Shown here: positions 34,481 through 46,614 of the stretch, in pieces | How the letters are laid out: the number at the start of each line of letters is the position of its first letter | Numbering within the stretch: the stretch's first letter is position 1 | From: Sympetrum striolatum | Taxonomy: Eukaryota; Arthropoda; Insecta; Odonata; Libellulidae | Length of the DNA stretch: 64,000 bases | Reading direction: 5' to 3' | Assembly: GCA_947579665.1 (NCBI GenBank) | Contig: OX388345.1 | Location: forward strand, 28,797,849-28,861,848 | Position numbers and translations under genes: made by a program | The notes under the pieces: model-generated | What the model was told of the DNA's origin: nothing | The model's input: the letters and a program-made list of their open reading frames with translations, nothing else | Databases searched by the model: none

Positions 34481-36500
34481 CATAATGATAGGAATGTTAG
34501 AGAGTCCGGGGTGTGATATTTTAAATCCTCGCCCTCAGTACCTCCTAGCTCTTTGTAATGCGCTTGATTATGAATACTCATGCGTTAGAGCTTCAATTTT
34601 GATTGATTATGACGGCGATGCGTCGAAACTCGTCTCCATCTCATTACGACTACGGAATATGCTAACTTAATACATTAGGGATCGAGTTCCCTCGTGTAAA
34701 ATTGATCCCTGCCTTCCATTTTTACTTCTTTAAAGATTTTTTTCGTATTTTTTGACGGAGGGTTATCTCTTTTTCGGATCACAAAATGCTGACGTAAGCT
34801 AAGTTCAACTTTTCGCGTTCTGTTCGAAGGAGGACGAATTCTTCTTTGAAAAAGGACCAACCGAAATCGGGGGATCATCCGATGTTTTGACTCGCTTAAT
34901 TTTTGAAATACAAACCGCACCGTACCTTTTTCGGTTTAAGAGTATATTTACAGGGTACGATTAGTCTTCTGATGAGCTAATATTTAGATAAGGCTGCAAG
35001 GAAAAACTCGAAAAACATTTTCATAGGAGGACTCATATCTATGGCTGCGAGCGTTGTAGTTTACGGAAGGATTCCCGCCTAAGATCGGCAGGACTTTGGA
35101 TATGAGAAAATATGTTAAAAATCAGTGGTAAGGGAAAAACGAATATTGAAGATTTGTACGTAAAGAGATAAATAATAAATATGACCGAGGAAATGGTATA
35201 TTTCTTAGAAGGTATGAAAATAAACCGCAGACTTAGTCTGATGATGAGCTATAAAAGTAGAGGAGAGGCTATATTAAAAAATCAAATGTGTTCAATCGAT
35301 TTTCATGTCAATGTCAAATATAGTCGTAAATACGGTCGCCGTTGTCACCTGGTGACCGGTACCACCTAGTAATCATACCAAATTGCAGCGTATAGATTAA
35401 ATAAATAAATAATCAAGTATAGTGAAATAGATGTTGGCCACCAATGCCGCTAAAAAAACGTCAGCCGTTGGAAATAATTAGAAAGTCATTTGTTTCAACG
35501 GATTCAGTTCAACAATTTCAACTCTGAAAAATTAAGAAATGCAACTTCATGGATTGAAAGATGTTTTTGTAACAGTATAGATATAGTTATTTATAAATTT
35601 CAATTAAGAAAACCATCTGGTGGCAGCTAGTTCCGTAATATAAAAAATATAATTTTAAAACAGTACAGAATGCATCAATCGACAAAATAATAATTTATTA
35701 AAAAAACAACAGCAACAAATAGATTAATTTTCATAATATGTCGAAACTGAAACACGTGATCATCGGCCTACATTTTTTGAAGCGATTAACGATGTCCTAC
35801 TGCAACTTTATTCCTCTTATTAATTTGTATAATTATTAGAATCGTTAATTACGTTCATTCTCAAGAGAGTGATCCTAGTGAAGCATCTTTCAATTAATCT
35901 GCACATTTTCCACACCCTTGCGCTTTTGTATTTTTTTCGGTATCTTTTTTGTTTCGAACTCCATTGCGTTACTACTTCTTGACCCACTTTTGTATCTATT
36001 AAAAGTTACCCAAAACCATACAATTATTAGCATAAAATGAAGAAGAATAGTAAAGTAATTCATCTTCTCCTTATGATATTTATATAACATGTTAATCATT
36101 TCATCCCTCTAATGATTAATTCATTGATGTTACGTGTATAGAATATTGCTATCTTTTTAAGTTTTTCATGTTTATGTTTTATTCGTATATTCTTGTCGGT
36201 CTATATCCTGTAATAATGAATCCGTTTATCGCCAAAAAGCCATCATGAAAGCTGAGATCCATTTTTGGTTTATTACCGTTAACTAAATAAAATTTTCGAG
36301 TACAATTATCCCAAAAGCCCATTTAACGAAACAGTATCTTGCAAAAATAATGCGTACATCATGCCCAAATGCGGGCTTGTTACAGTGTAATATATCCCGG
36401 CACCAAACGTTAATGCTTCATTAATTGAACGGTTAAAAATCGCTTTAGGCTACCATAAAATTGCTTCAATAATGAACATGCTTAACGAAGAACGCTAAAA
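34481..36500. other. No recognisable feature
   Basis: AT-rich; short frames, no repeats followed. Confidence 0.35.
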
Positions 36501-37512
36501 TACCGTAACTAGATAGTTCATAATGCTCTGGTTTTCAATTACCCATGTAATCGAGTAATAGTTTAAAAATATCCGGATACTCTAGTTATCCATCGTATGA
36601 TTTTTAAATTCCTCTATTATTCATTGAATATTCATAATTATAGACACAAAAATGGATTATATGAGCTATCCAATTATACTTCTAAATTGATTTCAATCAG
36701 AAGCTAACATTTTCAAAATAAAAGACCGTCGGATAAATATTGGTTTTAATTGCTTTATCTTTTTGTAATAAAGTTCTAACTAACTGAAAGTTAAAATTGA
36801 CATTTTTAAAACTATTCAAAAAGATATCAGATACTAGAATGGATAATACCATTGGTGTAATGGCCCAGGTCAGTTGCAAAACGACCTCAGCAGTGGAGGC
36901 ACTTTTTGACATATTATTTCAACTTTTCCGCACAAAATAAATTCAACATGCACCAATGAAAAACTACTTAAACAATTTTAATCATTAAATTATGAGTTTG
37001 TATCTTTTCGTGTTTATCCTGGAATAAACGGCGCTTTTAGATTTAAACTTTTCTACCGAAGCGTCTCTAATTAGGATAATGTTTCATCGACGTTAATTTT
37101 ACCCTCGACTAATTTTTTATGATCTTATCTGTTTCCTATTAATATTCATTTTTTAAATCCCAAAAATATTCCAATTCAAAAGCGCCTACATTCAAAGAGA
37201 ACGTTTAAATCTGCTCTTACGGATACGTAGCTAATCTAGTTAACCGTTGAGTAATTAACGAATCGAAAAAAAGCGAGTATCGGAGAGAGTTCTTAATGAG
37301 AGAGATAAGAGAAGACAACCAATCGAGAGATGCCTCTGCTCATCTTCACCACTCAGAGTGTTACGAAATCTTTTACAAGAGAATATATAACTCGAAGTTC
37401 CGTACTCGATACTCGGTTTAATACTCGTTGAGTCTAGTTGTCGGAAAATAATGCTAAATGTCAAGAACCTGATTACTCGATACTCAGTTATTGGATGCCC
37501 TAGCTGCACCAT
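36501..37512. other. Region with scattered TACTCGATACTCGG motifs
   Basis: Related motifs occur at 37240-37290, 37400-37430 and 37475-37495. The last leads to ATTGGATGCCCTA, which could be an old terminal repeat. A matching left end was not found, so no element is called. Confidence 0.3.
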
Positions 37513-37744
37513 TACTTTTTAAAAAGTATGGGATAAGGGTGTCGACCCAATTGACTCTTGATCCCAAAGGAAATTTGATCAGCCACACCCCCCTATCAGT
37601 ACCTCATAATGGGTAATGATTTTTTCTTAGGATTTATCACTTTCTTATGATTATTTTTTTCTTTTAATTAATTATTTTTTAACCTAGCATTTCATCCCAT
37701 TATAAATATAACTTTTGAATTTTTACAATGAAATTCACTTTATT

Positions 37745-37862
37745 GTTATTTTTTACGTGTTTTTGCGGTTTTTTTCACCCTCACTATCCTTTCACGCAAC
37801 GTGGGTTTTTCTTTTTCTACCTTCAGTTGCAAAGATTCTCTCCGACACTCTTTCTGTTTGTT
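37745..37862 (+). repeat. Dispersed repeat, copy 2 (unknown class)
   Basis: Inverted relative to 23810-23950, with shared blocks as described there (TTTTTACGTG, GTTTTTTTCAC, CGCAACGTGGG). Copies outside the window would be needed to define its ends. Confidence 0.55.
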
Positions 37863-39956
37863 TCAATGTCAAAGGGTTCATATTATACCGACATTCGAGG
37901 CTAGGTGGAAGAGAGGCCTACATTGGCTTAACTTCACCGATAAAGGGTCCATCCATCTAGTATAAATTAGACCATCCCTTTGTATTAGGCAACCCAACTC
38001 ACACGCAAATACTACAATTTTCAATTTTTTTTCCTCCAGCTTTAATTATTAAATCAATTTTACGACTCATAGATGCCAAGAAGTATTTATGTAAAGGAAT
38101 CTCTAAGTACGTCACGGATATATCTGATCAGCGCAATTGTAAAGGGGTCACTCCGGTTTGAGCCTCACCAACTCCACCTCTGCCTACGCAAAGGAGAGAG
38201 AATGGGGCTTACTGATGAGGAGTGAGGTATGATGTGAAAAGTGAAGTATAAGTTGAGAAGTGAGCTTAGGCCCCTGCTATCTTTACCGAGGAAAATCCAC
38301 TTATGTTCAACAGAACAACCCAACGAATACCATTCATCAAGGAGTGGCCCCAATGAATTCAACGTCATTCATACTTCAGTAGCTTTCAAATTATGAAATC
38401 CATGAGAAAGGCTGAGTCAAAGTTAAATGAAAGATAATTTTTCCCACAGTAATGGACAAAGTAAAGTAATATTTCATTTCTCAGGATTATATAGAGTGAG
38501 CATGCTATCCTGTATTCAAGGAGAAAAAATTGCTTACATGAGGAAGATAATTTTTCTTGACGTAGCTGCCAGTTGTGCAGGTTTAGAAAGCACAGTACTG
38601 ATTTTCCTTCACTATCTGTTCGTATTTTTTTTTCAAAGGATGTAAACATGGATATGCTTTTTAGTGCTTTTTCTTCTACATTTAAATTATGAATTATCTA
38701 ACAAAATTAAGTAATAGAAACGTACAAATAATATTCTTTATCAAATCTTTTTCCATGAATTTTTAAGTTAAATTTGTTTTTAGTTTTAACTTTTAGTTTT
38801 TCAAATGATATAATGAACCAGAAGGGATGGAAACTAAAGTAATTTGCCTCGTATTTTTTACACTCTCAGTTTTAACTGTGCTACTTGTTAACGAGAATTT
38901 ATTTAAACCACTCAAAATCAAGAAAATAAAGATACACTAGTGAATTAAAATGTTTGTTAATGTATTACCTGTTAATTTTCAATGTTATTTCTTATAATTT
39001 AAATAGCATACAAGTTTTAAGTTATAAGTGCTGTTAGTTTATAGATATTTTTGTTTTGTTTTCTCTATTACGTATTTTTTCTCTTAAAGTACTTCCTTCT
39101 TCTTAAAGAAAAATCAAAACTTAGTTTTATTAATCATTTTTGCTGAACTTAATGTTTACTATGCTGCGAAATACTATGTGAAATTAAATTTTTAAATTGC
39201 CTCTTACGAACCGACTTTCGGAAATGCTCATCCGGCAGCCCCAGCTATCGCATTAGCAGTTCTATAAATTAATCGCACTTAATCTTCAGTTTTCGGAGAG
39301 ATAAATCTTCCCTGAATTTTCCGGAAGACTAGCGGGCCGCTTTTAAAGCTCTACCGTGCCGTATGTCGAACAAGCGTGCGATGGTACCAGTATTGTATGA
39401 GGAGTGGAGTTGGCGCATTGTGCTTATCGCTTCGGTACATGATTGATGATTCGTCGTCCATTCCTCCTCCTAAGCGCTGCTCCTCCACGACGTCCCCCTT
39501 TCCCTTCCACGTCGAATAAAAGTCACTTTCGCAGCGCCTTTCAGATTGCACCACTCGTTAATCACGGGAGTGCGTCAATAGATTTTCCGCTTTACTCCAC
39601 AGCATTTTTCTCTATCTCAGATTTTCACGATCTATTCTCTCTAAAATACGAGATCCGTCTCGGAATTCGTCGCACAGCCTGCCTTGTCACGGCAAATAAA
39701 AGAGGAGGCGAAGTCTTACTTCACGAAGTGGAACCCAAAAAAAAGGACCCTCTCAACCCGACTGACGCTCGGTGCTGAAGATAAATGTAACAATATATCA
39801 AAATGAACAATCTGGTGACACAAATTGCGTGCCAATAAAATAACACTACGGCATAATCTATAACAGCATGAACATCAGTATTCATGAACAAAATTAACAT
39901 AAAATTAAACTTATCAGATTATATAAGGTGGGATTCTACAACACAGAATGAATCAT
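37863..39956. other. No recognisable feature; GC-richer patch 39190-39780
   Basis: The patch contains a 111-codon plus-strand frame (39443-39778) rich in P, S and F with no domain that I recognise, overlapping a minus-strand frame. Host single-copy sequence is possible, but a coding call is not supported. Confidence 0.3.
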
Positions 39957-40754
39957 AATAATAATAAATCGTCTTTATTTGGGCGACATTGAGACTTAAA
40001 AATCTCTTCTTCCATCTAACCCATCGTCATTAACCCTTAAAGGACTGACGTTCCCATATGGGAACGGACTGCAGCTGGGTTCTCTAGGTAGCTAAACAAT
40101 ATCTTGAGTGTCATAAAATGGTCAGTAAACGATATTTTGGGAGCTAGGAGGGTCCAAAGCTTAGTTTCATTTGAATTTTGGTGCATTTAAGTCAAAGGAA
40201 ATATTTCTTGTAATTTTTCGAAAAACAGGGAAATTTTGAGATGGATCCTTCTGGCAACTAATTTTTATAAGTTTTACTGTTTTTAATTTAAAGTAGTATT
40301 TTGCTTGTATACCTTTAGTATGATGTTCTAATCATCGAAAGAAATTAAATAGAGCAGAGTTTGAAGTTATTTGTTGTTGTTATAACGTTTTTTATTGCTG
40401 CGTTCCCATATGGGCACGTCAGGCCTTCCCACTACTACGCGATTTCCTTGCCGATGGCTGTCGAGGAAAGCTGTATATAGCATATAAAAGAATATTTTGC
40501 GACATAATATATTATTTTTGGTGCAATTAAGTTAAGAATTATTTTAGTTTTAAGTTGTGACAAGAAGACTATGGCAATTATTATGCATATTTATGAACTA
40601 AATCTCGGAAAACCTAAATTTATATAGTAGAAGCGGCAACAACATATATTAGCAAATGATTACTGTACTAGATATACAAATCCTTTCAAATTTTATTAGC
40701 TTCACATAAAAATGATATCATTAGAGGTGTTATAGTTTCTATTCAGGAAAAACG

Positions 40755-40882
40755 TAATTTTTCATGAGTCGACTTCACTGAAGGAGGCTCTCCGAATCCT
40801 TGACGAGGATGAAGAGAGTGAGGTAGATGTTACCGATTTCTTCATTTCTCCAACAGGAGGAAATGAGCGAAGTATTGGCTGA
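40755..40882 (+). pseudogene. piggyBac transposase N-terminal acidic segment
   Basis: Plus-strand codons read LKEALRILDEDEESEVDVTD, then FFISPTGGNE and a stop. An acidic N-terminal stretch before the catalytic core is usual for piggyBac transposases. The catalytic core that should follow is deleted between here and 41037. Confidence 0.55.
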
Positions 40883-41036
40883 TGAAGATGAGGAAAGATT
40901 GGTTGACAATTTTACTGGCAAGCTGTAGTAGAGGTAAATCGATAAGATTCGGTTATTATAATTTGAAGTGTAATGTGAAATAATATAATAGCATTAATAT
41001 ATTTAGCTCAATATATAATTTATACGAAAGAATTTA

Positions 41037-41400
41037 TTGTCACATTTGAAAGGATGTGGCTACAATGGAACTGGGCGAAACAGAAAGAACCGGATTCCTA
41101 AAGATTGTCCGCTACCACCAAAAAATTATCTAAAAAAGGAGGAGAGTGGAAAGAGCATCACAGCTATTTCTACATGTGAAGGAATAGGAATCACTAAATG
41201 GCTGGACAATTTGGTAATTGTGGCAGCTTCAACAGCGTATGGAGTTACGCCGTTGATGAAAGCTAAAAGATTTTATAGGAAACAAAAGAAAATTATTCAG
41301 GTCCATAACCCTACTTCATATCCCAGTATAATAAGCATATGGGTGGACCTGACCAAATTCATGTAAATTCACTGCATATTGGTAAGATATGATTTATATA
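41037..41400 (+). pseudogene. piggyBac transposase core C-terminal segment
   Basis: The frame 41037-41366 contains the T-G-x-x-R-K-N-R-I-P block, PLPPKNYLKKEESG, TKWLDNLVIVAASTAYGV and the KRFYRKQKKI-x-V segment. A one-base shift then gives YNKHMGGPDQI. KN-R, KWxDNKxVxxxST and the NKHMGGVD motif are highly diagnostic of the family. The remaining aspartate of the DDD triad would be in MGG-D; the others are lost. Non-functional. Confidence 0.88.
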
Positions 41401-41454
41401 AATTAATTGCAACTCAGACAATCGAATAATAATAATAATAATAATAAAAGGAAA

Positions 41455-41751
41455 TCCTCAGATACAAGGACAAAATTAGAGTTTAGACGGAAGATTGCTC
41501 AGGTGTACTTTACTCGGTACAAGACGGAATAAAAACCACCCGGTGGACGACTCAGCAAGGCTTCCACGTCAAAAACTCGCTCCACGCAAGAGTTATGGTA
41601 TGATCAATTAATCGGTGTAATCGGTGACATACCGCAGAACAAGGGAAAACGCTGCGCTTATGAAGAGTGCGAGAGTCGTGGGAGAACAATGCGTAATAAG
41701 TGCGATGTTGGGCTCTGTGTTAAATGTTTTACAAAGTGCTTAACAAAATAA
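41455..41751 (+). pseudogene. piggyBac transposase C-terminal cysteine-rich segment
   Basis: First SDTRTKLEFRRKIAQVYFTR, then after frame breaks GKRCAYEEC and RNKCDVGLCVKCFTKC to a stop at 41749-41751. The spacing of C-x4-C, C-x4-C-x2-C resembles the C-terminal cysteine-rich (RING/PHD-like) domain of piggyBac transposases. Confidence 0.8.
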
Positions 41752-42988
41752 TTATAAAATAAATACTTATATCTTCCAAGAAAAACCATTTCATACAATA
41801 TTTTTTTGAAATAAATAAGATTTTTTGCAATGAAATGCTTTTTTTAAATTTCATCATGGCACGCGTATTAGTAGTAGTGGGAAGGACTGACGTGCCCATA
41901 TGGGAACGGGCATTTGCAACGAATCTATTATTGTTAACTTTTTTAAACAATTTTCTGTTGTTAATTTAGGTAATCTGAATACCAATATACTAAAATTAGG
42001 ATAATTTTTACGAAAAAATAATTCTCGTCCTTGGAGGGTTAAGTATAAAATAAGAAGTAGAAATAATTAGAAGAATTGTGGGTGTAAAAAACTTAGGAGA
42101 TTCTTAGGGAAAAAAATCCACCACAGGAAAACACCTACAAGGAAGGGGGGTGTGAAAAACCTGCGCAAACCTACCGATAGTAATAGCTAAAAGATAAGAA
42201 AAGAGAAAAACATTCAAAAATAAATAAATAGACTAGCAATAAGTACTTACCTGCGATACATAAATAAGAATCAGTTCACATTAAAAAAAGAGATAGCAAT
42301 ATACAAGGTAACATAAAAAAACAAGGAAAACGTACATGGATTTTCATTCATAAAGTACCTACATTATGAGGAAAAATAAAAGAATATTACAAAAACAGTA
42401 TCAAAGTAATGCATACAGTATTTACTAGTCAAATAATAAGACAAGTCATATGACATAGACATTAAGGTAAAAAAAGAGAAAAAAGAAACAAATGAGAATT
42501 ATTAGGTGTAAAGACAGAGAATAATTACGTACAAAGACAAAGAAAGCATCTTATGCGTTGAGAGGAAGAGCAGGAGCAAAATCAGTTAAGTATGTGTGGG
42601 ATAGAGGAGATTTCTATTCATTGCTGATTGGATTTCGTGTCAGGGCATTTATAGGAAAGATTTAAGTAAGGATAAAGGAGTAAAATAAGGTGATTCAGGG
42701 AATGTATATTGAAAGAAAGGAATAGTGTGGCTTTTAATTACGAAGTCCATCTAGCTGAAGTAAATTAAGGCATTTTCTCTTGAAAGAATGAGAGGACACA
42801 ACGAGCTTGATATTAGCCGGAAGAGAATTCCATAGCTTGCTTGCAGTTACAATATAAGGGTAGTGGAATGTTTCAGTTCGGTGGTGAGGGATAAGTAGTT
42901 TTTTGCATCCTCTTGTGTTACGGTTATGTACTGAATCTAAACTTACAAATTCGTTTGCGGCTGAATTGCGGATGAACTGTTGCAACAA

Positions 42989-43324
42989 AAATATTTTATT
43001 GTATTCACACGCAATGATTGTTGCAATATATTATTTTGTAAAATAACATATTACAACGTGAGCAATATTGCAGTAGGACATGTTAGAACATACACACTGA
43101 GAATATTACAATATATAGAATAAATACATGACAACAATATGAAAATTTTGAAAAATTAGTAAAAACCAACATATTTTAATTTATTCTATGATAAACATAA
43201 GAGATACGACCAATATCAGGCTCACACCCGGGGATGATGCCAGACATGGAAATCACGGTTGTATCAACTTTGTTTGTGGCATTGCGTAAATTAAAATTTG
43301 CTAGTCTTTAGTAATTTCATTTAT
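42989..43324. other. No recognisable feature
   Basis: TTGCAACA- and AATATTGCA-like words recur. No element boundary could be drawn. Confidence 0.3.
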
Positions 43325-43683
43325 TACCGTATTAGCCCAAATATAACGCGATATTTTTAGATCGTTTATTTTCCGTTAAAAAATCGACTTGCGCTAAATC
43401 GAGATTAAGTAATGGAATCTAATATAAACAAAGATATTTTTCTACAGAGGTTGAAACGTGAATGAACGTCCGACCGAATGTTTTACATTACTTAATTTTA
43501 TTGACATGATTTTAACCTGTGTTATTAGCTATAATTCCTTAAATAAATGCTTCTCTGATTGAATTTTACTTTCTTTGAATTATTTTCTGAGTATTATTTT
43601 TTTCTAAATATCTTTATGAAAATTTCGCGTTAGTCGCGGACGCGTTAAATTCGGGGTCGCCATATATTCGAGCGAATACGGTA
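43325..43683. mobile_element. MITE, TA-flanked, TACCGTATT ends
   Basis: The left end is TACCGTATTAGCCCAAATAT. The right end reads inward TACCGTATTCGCTCGAATAT. TA at both ends; 359 bp. It is related in its first bases to the TACCGTATATACTCGAG family but has a different interior (CGCGTTA, CGATATTTTT). Non-autonomous Tc1/mariner or pogo-type is the best reading. Confidence 0.7.
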
Positions 43684-45039
43684 GTTCTGGGATACCACTA
43701 AGTAGAGGAGAAAACCACGGGGTTTAATTTGAACATTAATACTATAAAATTAATGTCACAATATAATGACTAAAATATGAATACACATCGTACCACCATC
43801 TTGGGATTAATTTTTCTTCGATTGTTGCAGTTAATTTGTTAACTTCTATCAAATCATTGCATATCAATATTAGAGACAGATGTACCAAATAGTAGTGTTT
43901 TATTGAATTTTTGGGTCTGAAACTGTTGTGGTGTAAATATTTGAGGATTTACATTCGAGAGTATCAGTTTTATGCAAGAGTCAACTATGTAGAGCCATCA
44001 CGAAATAAAACTAATTTGCAAATCAATTCATTCGTAAGAAATTCTCAAAAATAAGGTAGTACATAATCCAGGATTGCACTTCTTCAGGAAATAAGGTCTC
44101 AAAAATGTTTTGTTACAAATTGAAATCATCAATGTCGCTTAAAGAAAAACTTCTGTCGAGGTTTTCCTCGCTCTCCTTTTTGTAGTCCTTTCAATTTACG
44201 ACGCTCCATTATTCAATGAAAAAGACTCGCATCAAATTAAAAAGTAAATTGATTCCCTAGCTTAAATAGGTAATGATTAGGGTGAGAAAAGGTAATCAGA
44301 AGTAAGCGAACCTGAACGAACCTTCTTAAGCAAAAGGGATCCGGAGGGATGGGTCGCTTATCAGCATATTCTGTAATCTCGGGAAAGTGAATGATGATCG
44401 GTCCTCAAAGGAAGGGAACAGTTTAATGTGGGCTCAAAGGACCTTAAATGGGGCAACTTAGGAATTCCCATTTAACAACGCCCCCGTTTATTTGAGGCTT
44501 CCTCACATTATCGATACAATTATGAGCGTAAATTAACTGCATCCCTGAATGGGAAACTCGTGGTTACATTCGAATGTCGTGTAATTGATACGCTACAGCA
44601 TGACTTTGCGGGTAGAGCTTGAAGCATGCATCTTCAAAGAAAAATATAGCTGCAACTTCAATGAAAGATGTGGTTCTTTCTATGTGAGCTTCCCAGAGTT
44701 CTTTAAGATATGCGCATTTGAATGTCATACTCAATCGTTGGAATCACCGTCACGAACTTTTTTTTCGAGACTGAGAGATTTCAATGAAAATGCAGAACCT
44801 CAATTCGGTGCAGATTTCTTTTCGTCAGACTCAGCTTCGGATTTTTTACAATTCTCCGGTCTTTTCTATTCACGGTACCCTTCCGAGCTTTCCAATCCTT
44901 GCAGACATCAATCGCCGAGGACACTTCCATACATCTTTTCATACGTGTTCTTTTGTTCTTTAAAATCCGTACGCCTCCTTTCTTCGTATTCCGCACATTC
45001 TTTTTTCCACTCCTGCATTCACATTCTCCTCTCGCGCTA
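43684..45039. other. No confident feature
   Basis: The 151-codon plus-strand frame at 44585-45040 overlies a minus-strand frame rich in K/R/E (44781-44996). I think the plus frame is an antisense shadow of an old LINE, but the minus translation is not diagnostic on its own. Confidence 0.35.
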
Positions 45040-45250
45040 ATTTAATCATTCTGCCTCCTCCCTTCCTTCTATGTGTCCAAGCCAACGTAAAACACGCCTT
45101 TCATATATTACCCACGCCCCCTTTTTTGTCCGCGTTCATTCAATACCCGCTCGTTACTGATTCTGTCTCTCAGGTTTTTGACTCACATTCGTATATTCAT
45201 ATACAAATGTATTCAGTTTATTCATGCGACTGACACGTCCAACTTTCGCC
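45040..45250 (-). mobile_element. LINE reverse-transcriptase remnant
   Basis: On the minus strand: RISNERVLNE, then YERRVLRWLGHIEGR. R-I-R/S-N-E-x-V and R-V-L-R-W-x-G-H-x-x-R are recurring blocks of LINE ORF C-termini. Frame breaks are present between the blocks. It may continue into 44660-45039. Confidence 0.6.
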
Positions 45251-45790
45251 ACCGCATAACAAAATGGCCAGAGGCACGTTTCTATATATGGCATTTTTCA
45301 CCTCCTTCCTCAAACATTCTTGTGCACTGATACACAACCATTTTTTTATTTTAGAAATCCTTATATATTATTGGAATTTTTTGTTCCTTGTATTGATAAT
45401 TCTCGAATTCGATACCCCAAAATATACAATATCTCCTCACAAAAATTCTAAATTGAAGGATTGTAAATTTTCGAAAAATTACGTAGAAGTTTATTTTAAG
45501 TAACTATTTATGTTGTTTATTTTTCTACTTGTACATTTTCCATTATTTAACTTATTTTTCTCACTATGCTTTTTTCGTATGTATTCTGATCCTCTAAGCA
45601 TTTTTCACTAAAAAAATTGTTTTTGATATACATGCCGAAAACAGCGTCAATTCTGATATAAAGTGATGGCAATCTTGGTAAAGAAACGAAAATTCGTACA
45701 AGACTGTTAAGGCGTTAGATATACGTGTGTGATGGATGAAAAGCGTGGTGCCCTGTCTCGTTTTCACGGAATACCGGGGAAGGAGAAGAG
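45251..45790. other. No recognisable feature
   Basis: AT-rich, short frames only. Confidence 0.35.
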
Positions 45791-45850
45791 GAATGCCTAC
45801 AAAAACGGCTATTGGAGATTTTAAACCTCTAATGGCTTTCCCTATAAAGG
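45791..45850. repeat. Arm of the 'GACAAAGACGGCTATT' foldback family
   Basis: ACAAAAACGGCTATTGGAGA, TTTTAAACCTCTAATGGCTT and TTCCCTATAAAGG match the right arms at 50.8 and 52.1 kb. Only one arm is present here. Confidence 0.6.
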
Positions 45851-46368
45851 TTTTTCCTCTGGGATGCCTAAATTTCACTACTTGTATCCATTAAACTTTC
45901 TTAAGTATCTTTTATGAAAGTGAAATAAATATTATTTTTACAAGTCGTGCTTTCCCCTAATCGTTACCTTAAACCCTTCGATATCTGCGAAAGATTCCTG
46001 GAAACCGAATTTGTAATCCGGTCACTCTAAATTAAACTCTCCAAAATTTAGGACGCGTTCCCCTTGGAAAACAGGAAATGGCGTTTTTCCAACTTCGTCT
46101 GTTTCTGAAGGTCCTCGACCTTAATCCTCGTCCACGTGCTGCGGCTCTCGGCATATCTGACATGGAAAACTTCTCGGAGAGTCACACCGTTTTTAAAAAC
46201 ATTCAACCCCTGGGAAGGATTTTTTTAGCCTCGGAAAACATTTTTCTGTAGAGGGGATATTTCTTTCTGACTCATTCCTGGAATTAAGATCTAATTTCAG
46301 TTGCGATTTTCTCACGCCATATTTTGATGAACAAAATATCTTCATCTCTCTTTGGGTATAGGCCAGAG
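45851..46368. other. No recognisable feature
   Basis: A GC-richer patch at 46000-46250; no repeat or frame of note. Confidence 0.35.
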
Positions 46369-46614
46369 GATATTTTACAGATAATGAATAGAAACAGTGT
46401 AATTTTCCACACTTTTATTTAGAGGACGACCGGTTTCGCTACCGAAGTAGCATCATCTGGTGATGATGATGATGACCAGATGATGCTACTTCGGTAGCGA
46501 AACCGGTCGTCCTCTAAATAAAAGTGTGGAAAATTACACTGTTTCTATTCATTATCTAAAATGGCTTTCCACAAAGTAACGCCTGATCATCTAGATTTCA
46601 ACGATATTTTAAAG
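46369..46614 (+). mobile_element. Penelope-like palindromic unit with target duplication and ORF start
   Basis: GATATTTTACAG (46369-46380) and GATATTTTAAAG (46603-46614) are 12-bp duplications with one mismatch. The unit is a perfect 83-bp inverted repeat (46379-46461 with 46475-46557) around a 13-nt (GAT)n loop, plus a 3' extension. In the right arm: CAGATGA (46477-46483), T, the hairpin GCTAC-TTCG-GTAGC (46485-46498), GAAA (46499-46502), CCGGTC, then AAATAAAA. GAC (46474-46476) can pair with GTC (46509-46511). An ATG at 46561 opens M-A-F-H-K-V-T-P-D-H-L-D-F-N, which ends at the target duplication. Confidence 0.8.

Larger units (their letters stand above)
40030..42042 (+). mobile_element. 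Decayed piggyBac-like transposon
   Basis: TTAA stands at both boundaries (40030-40033, 42039-42042), the piggyBac target duplication. The ends read inward CCCTTAAAGGACTGACG and CCCTCCAAGGACGAG. Subterminal palindromes containing CCCATATGGG recur at 40055, 40407 and 41896. The transposase survives in pieces on the plus strand, with the middle missing. It is inserted in the 3' UTR of an older LINE. Confidence 0.88.
39957..42988 (-). mobile_element. LINE 3' end (5'-truncated), split by a piggyBac insertion
   Basis: On the minus strand, 42988-42734 encodes the ORF C-terminus: FIRNSAANEFVSLDSVHNRN, RGCKKLLIPHHRTE, then ASKLWNSLPANIK and SFKRKCLNLL, ending at a stop. LWNSLPxxIK-x-S-x-x-x-FK is characteristic of jockey/CR1-like LINE tails. 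A 3' UTR follows to 39957, ending in an (AAT)-rich tail. Two UTR blocks (39970-40030 and 42100-42200) match the second copy at 63133-63420 collinearly once 40034-42038 is removed. Confidence 0.8.

Noticed and set aside
39443..39778. 111-codon plus-strand open frame in a GC-richer patch
   Set aside because: Low-complexity P/S/F/R composition and overlap with a minus-strand frame; no recognisable family.
46477..46511. A canonical active hammerhead ribozyme
   Set aside because: The core has CAGATGA instead of CTGATGA and one extra base before helix II. I therefore call it only hammerhead-like.
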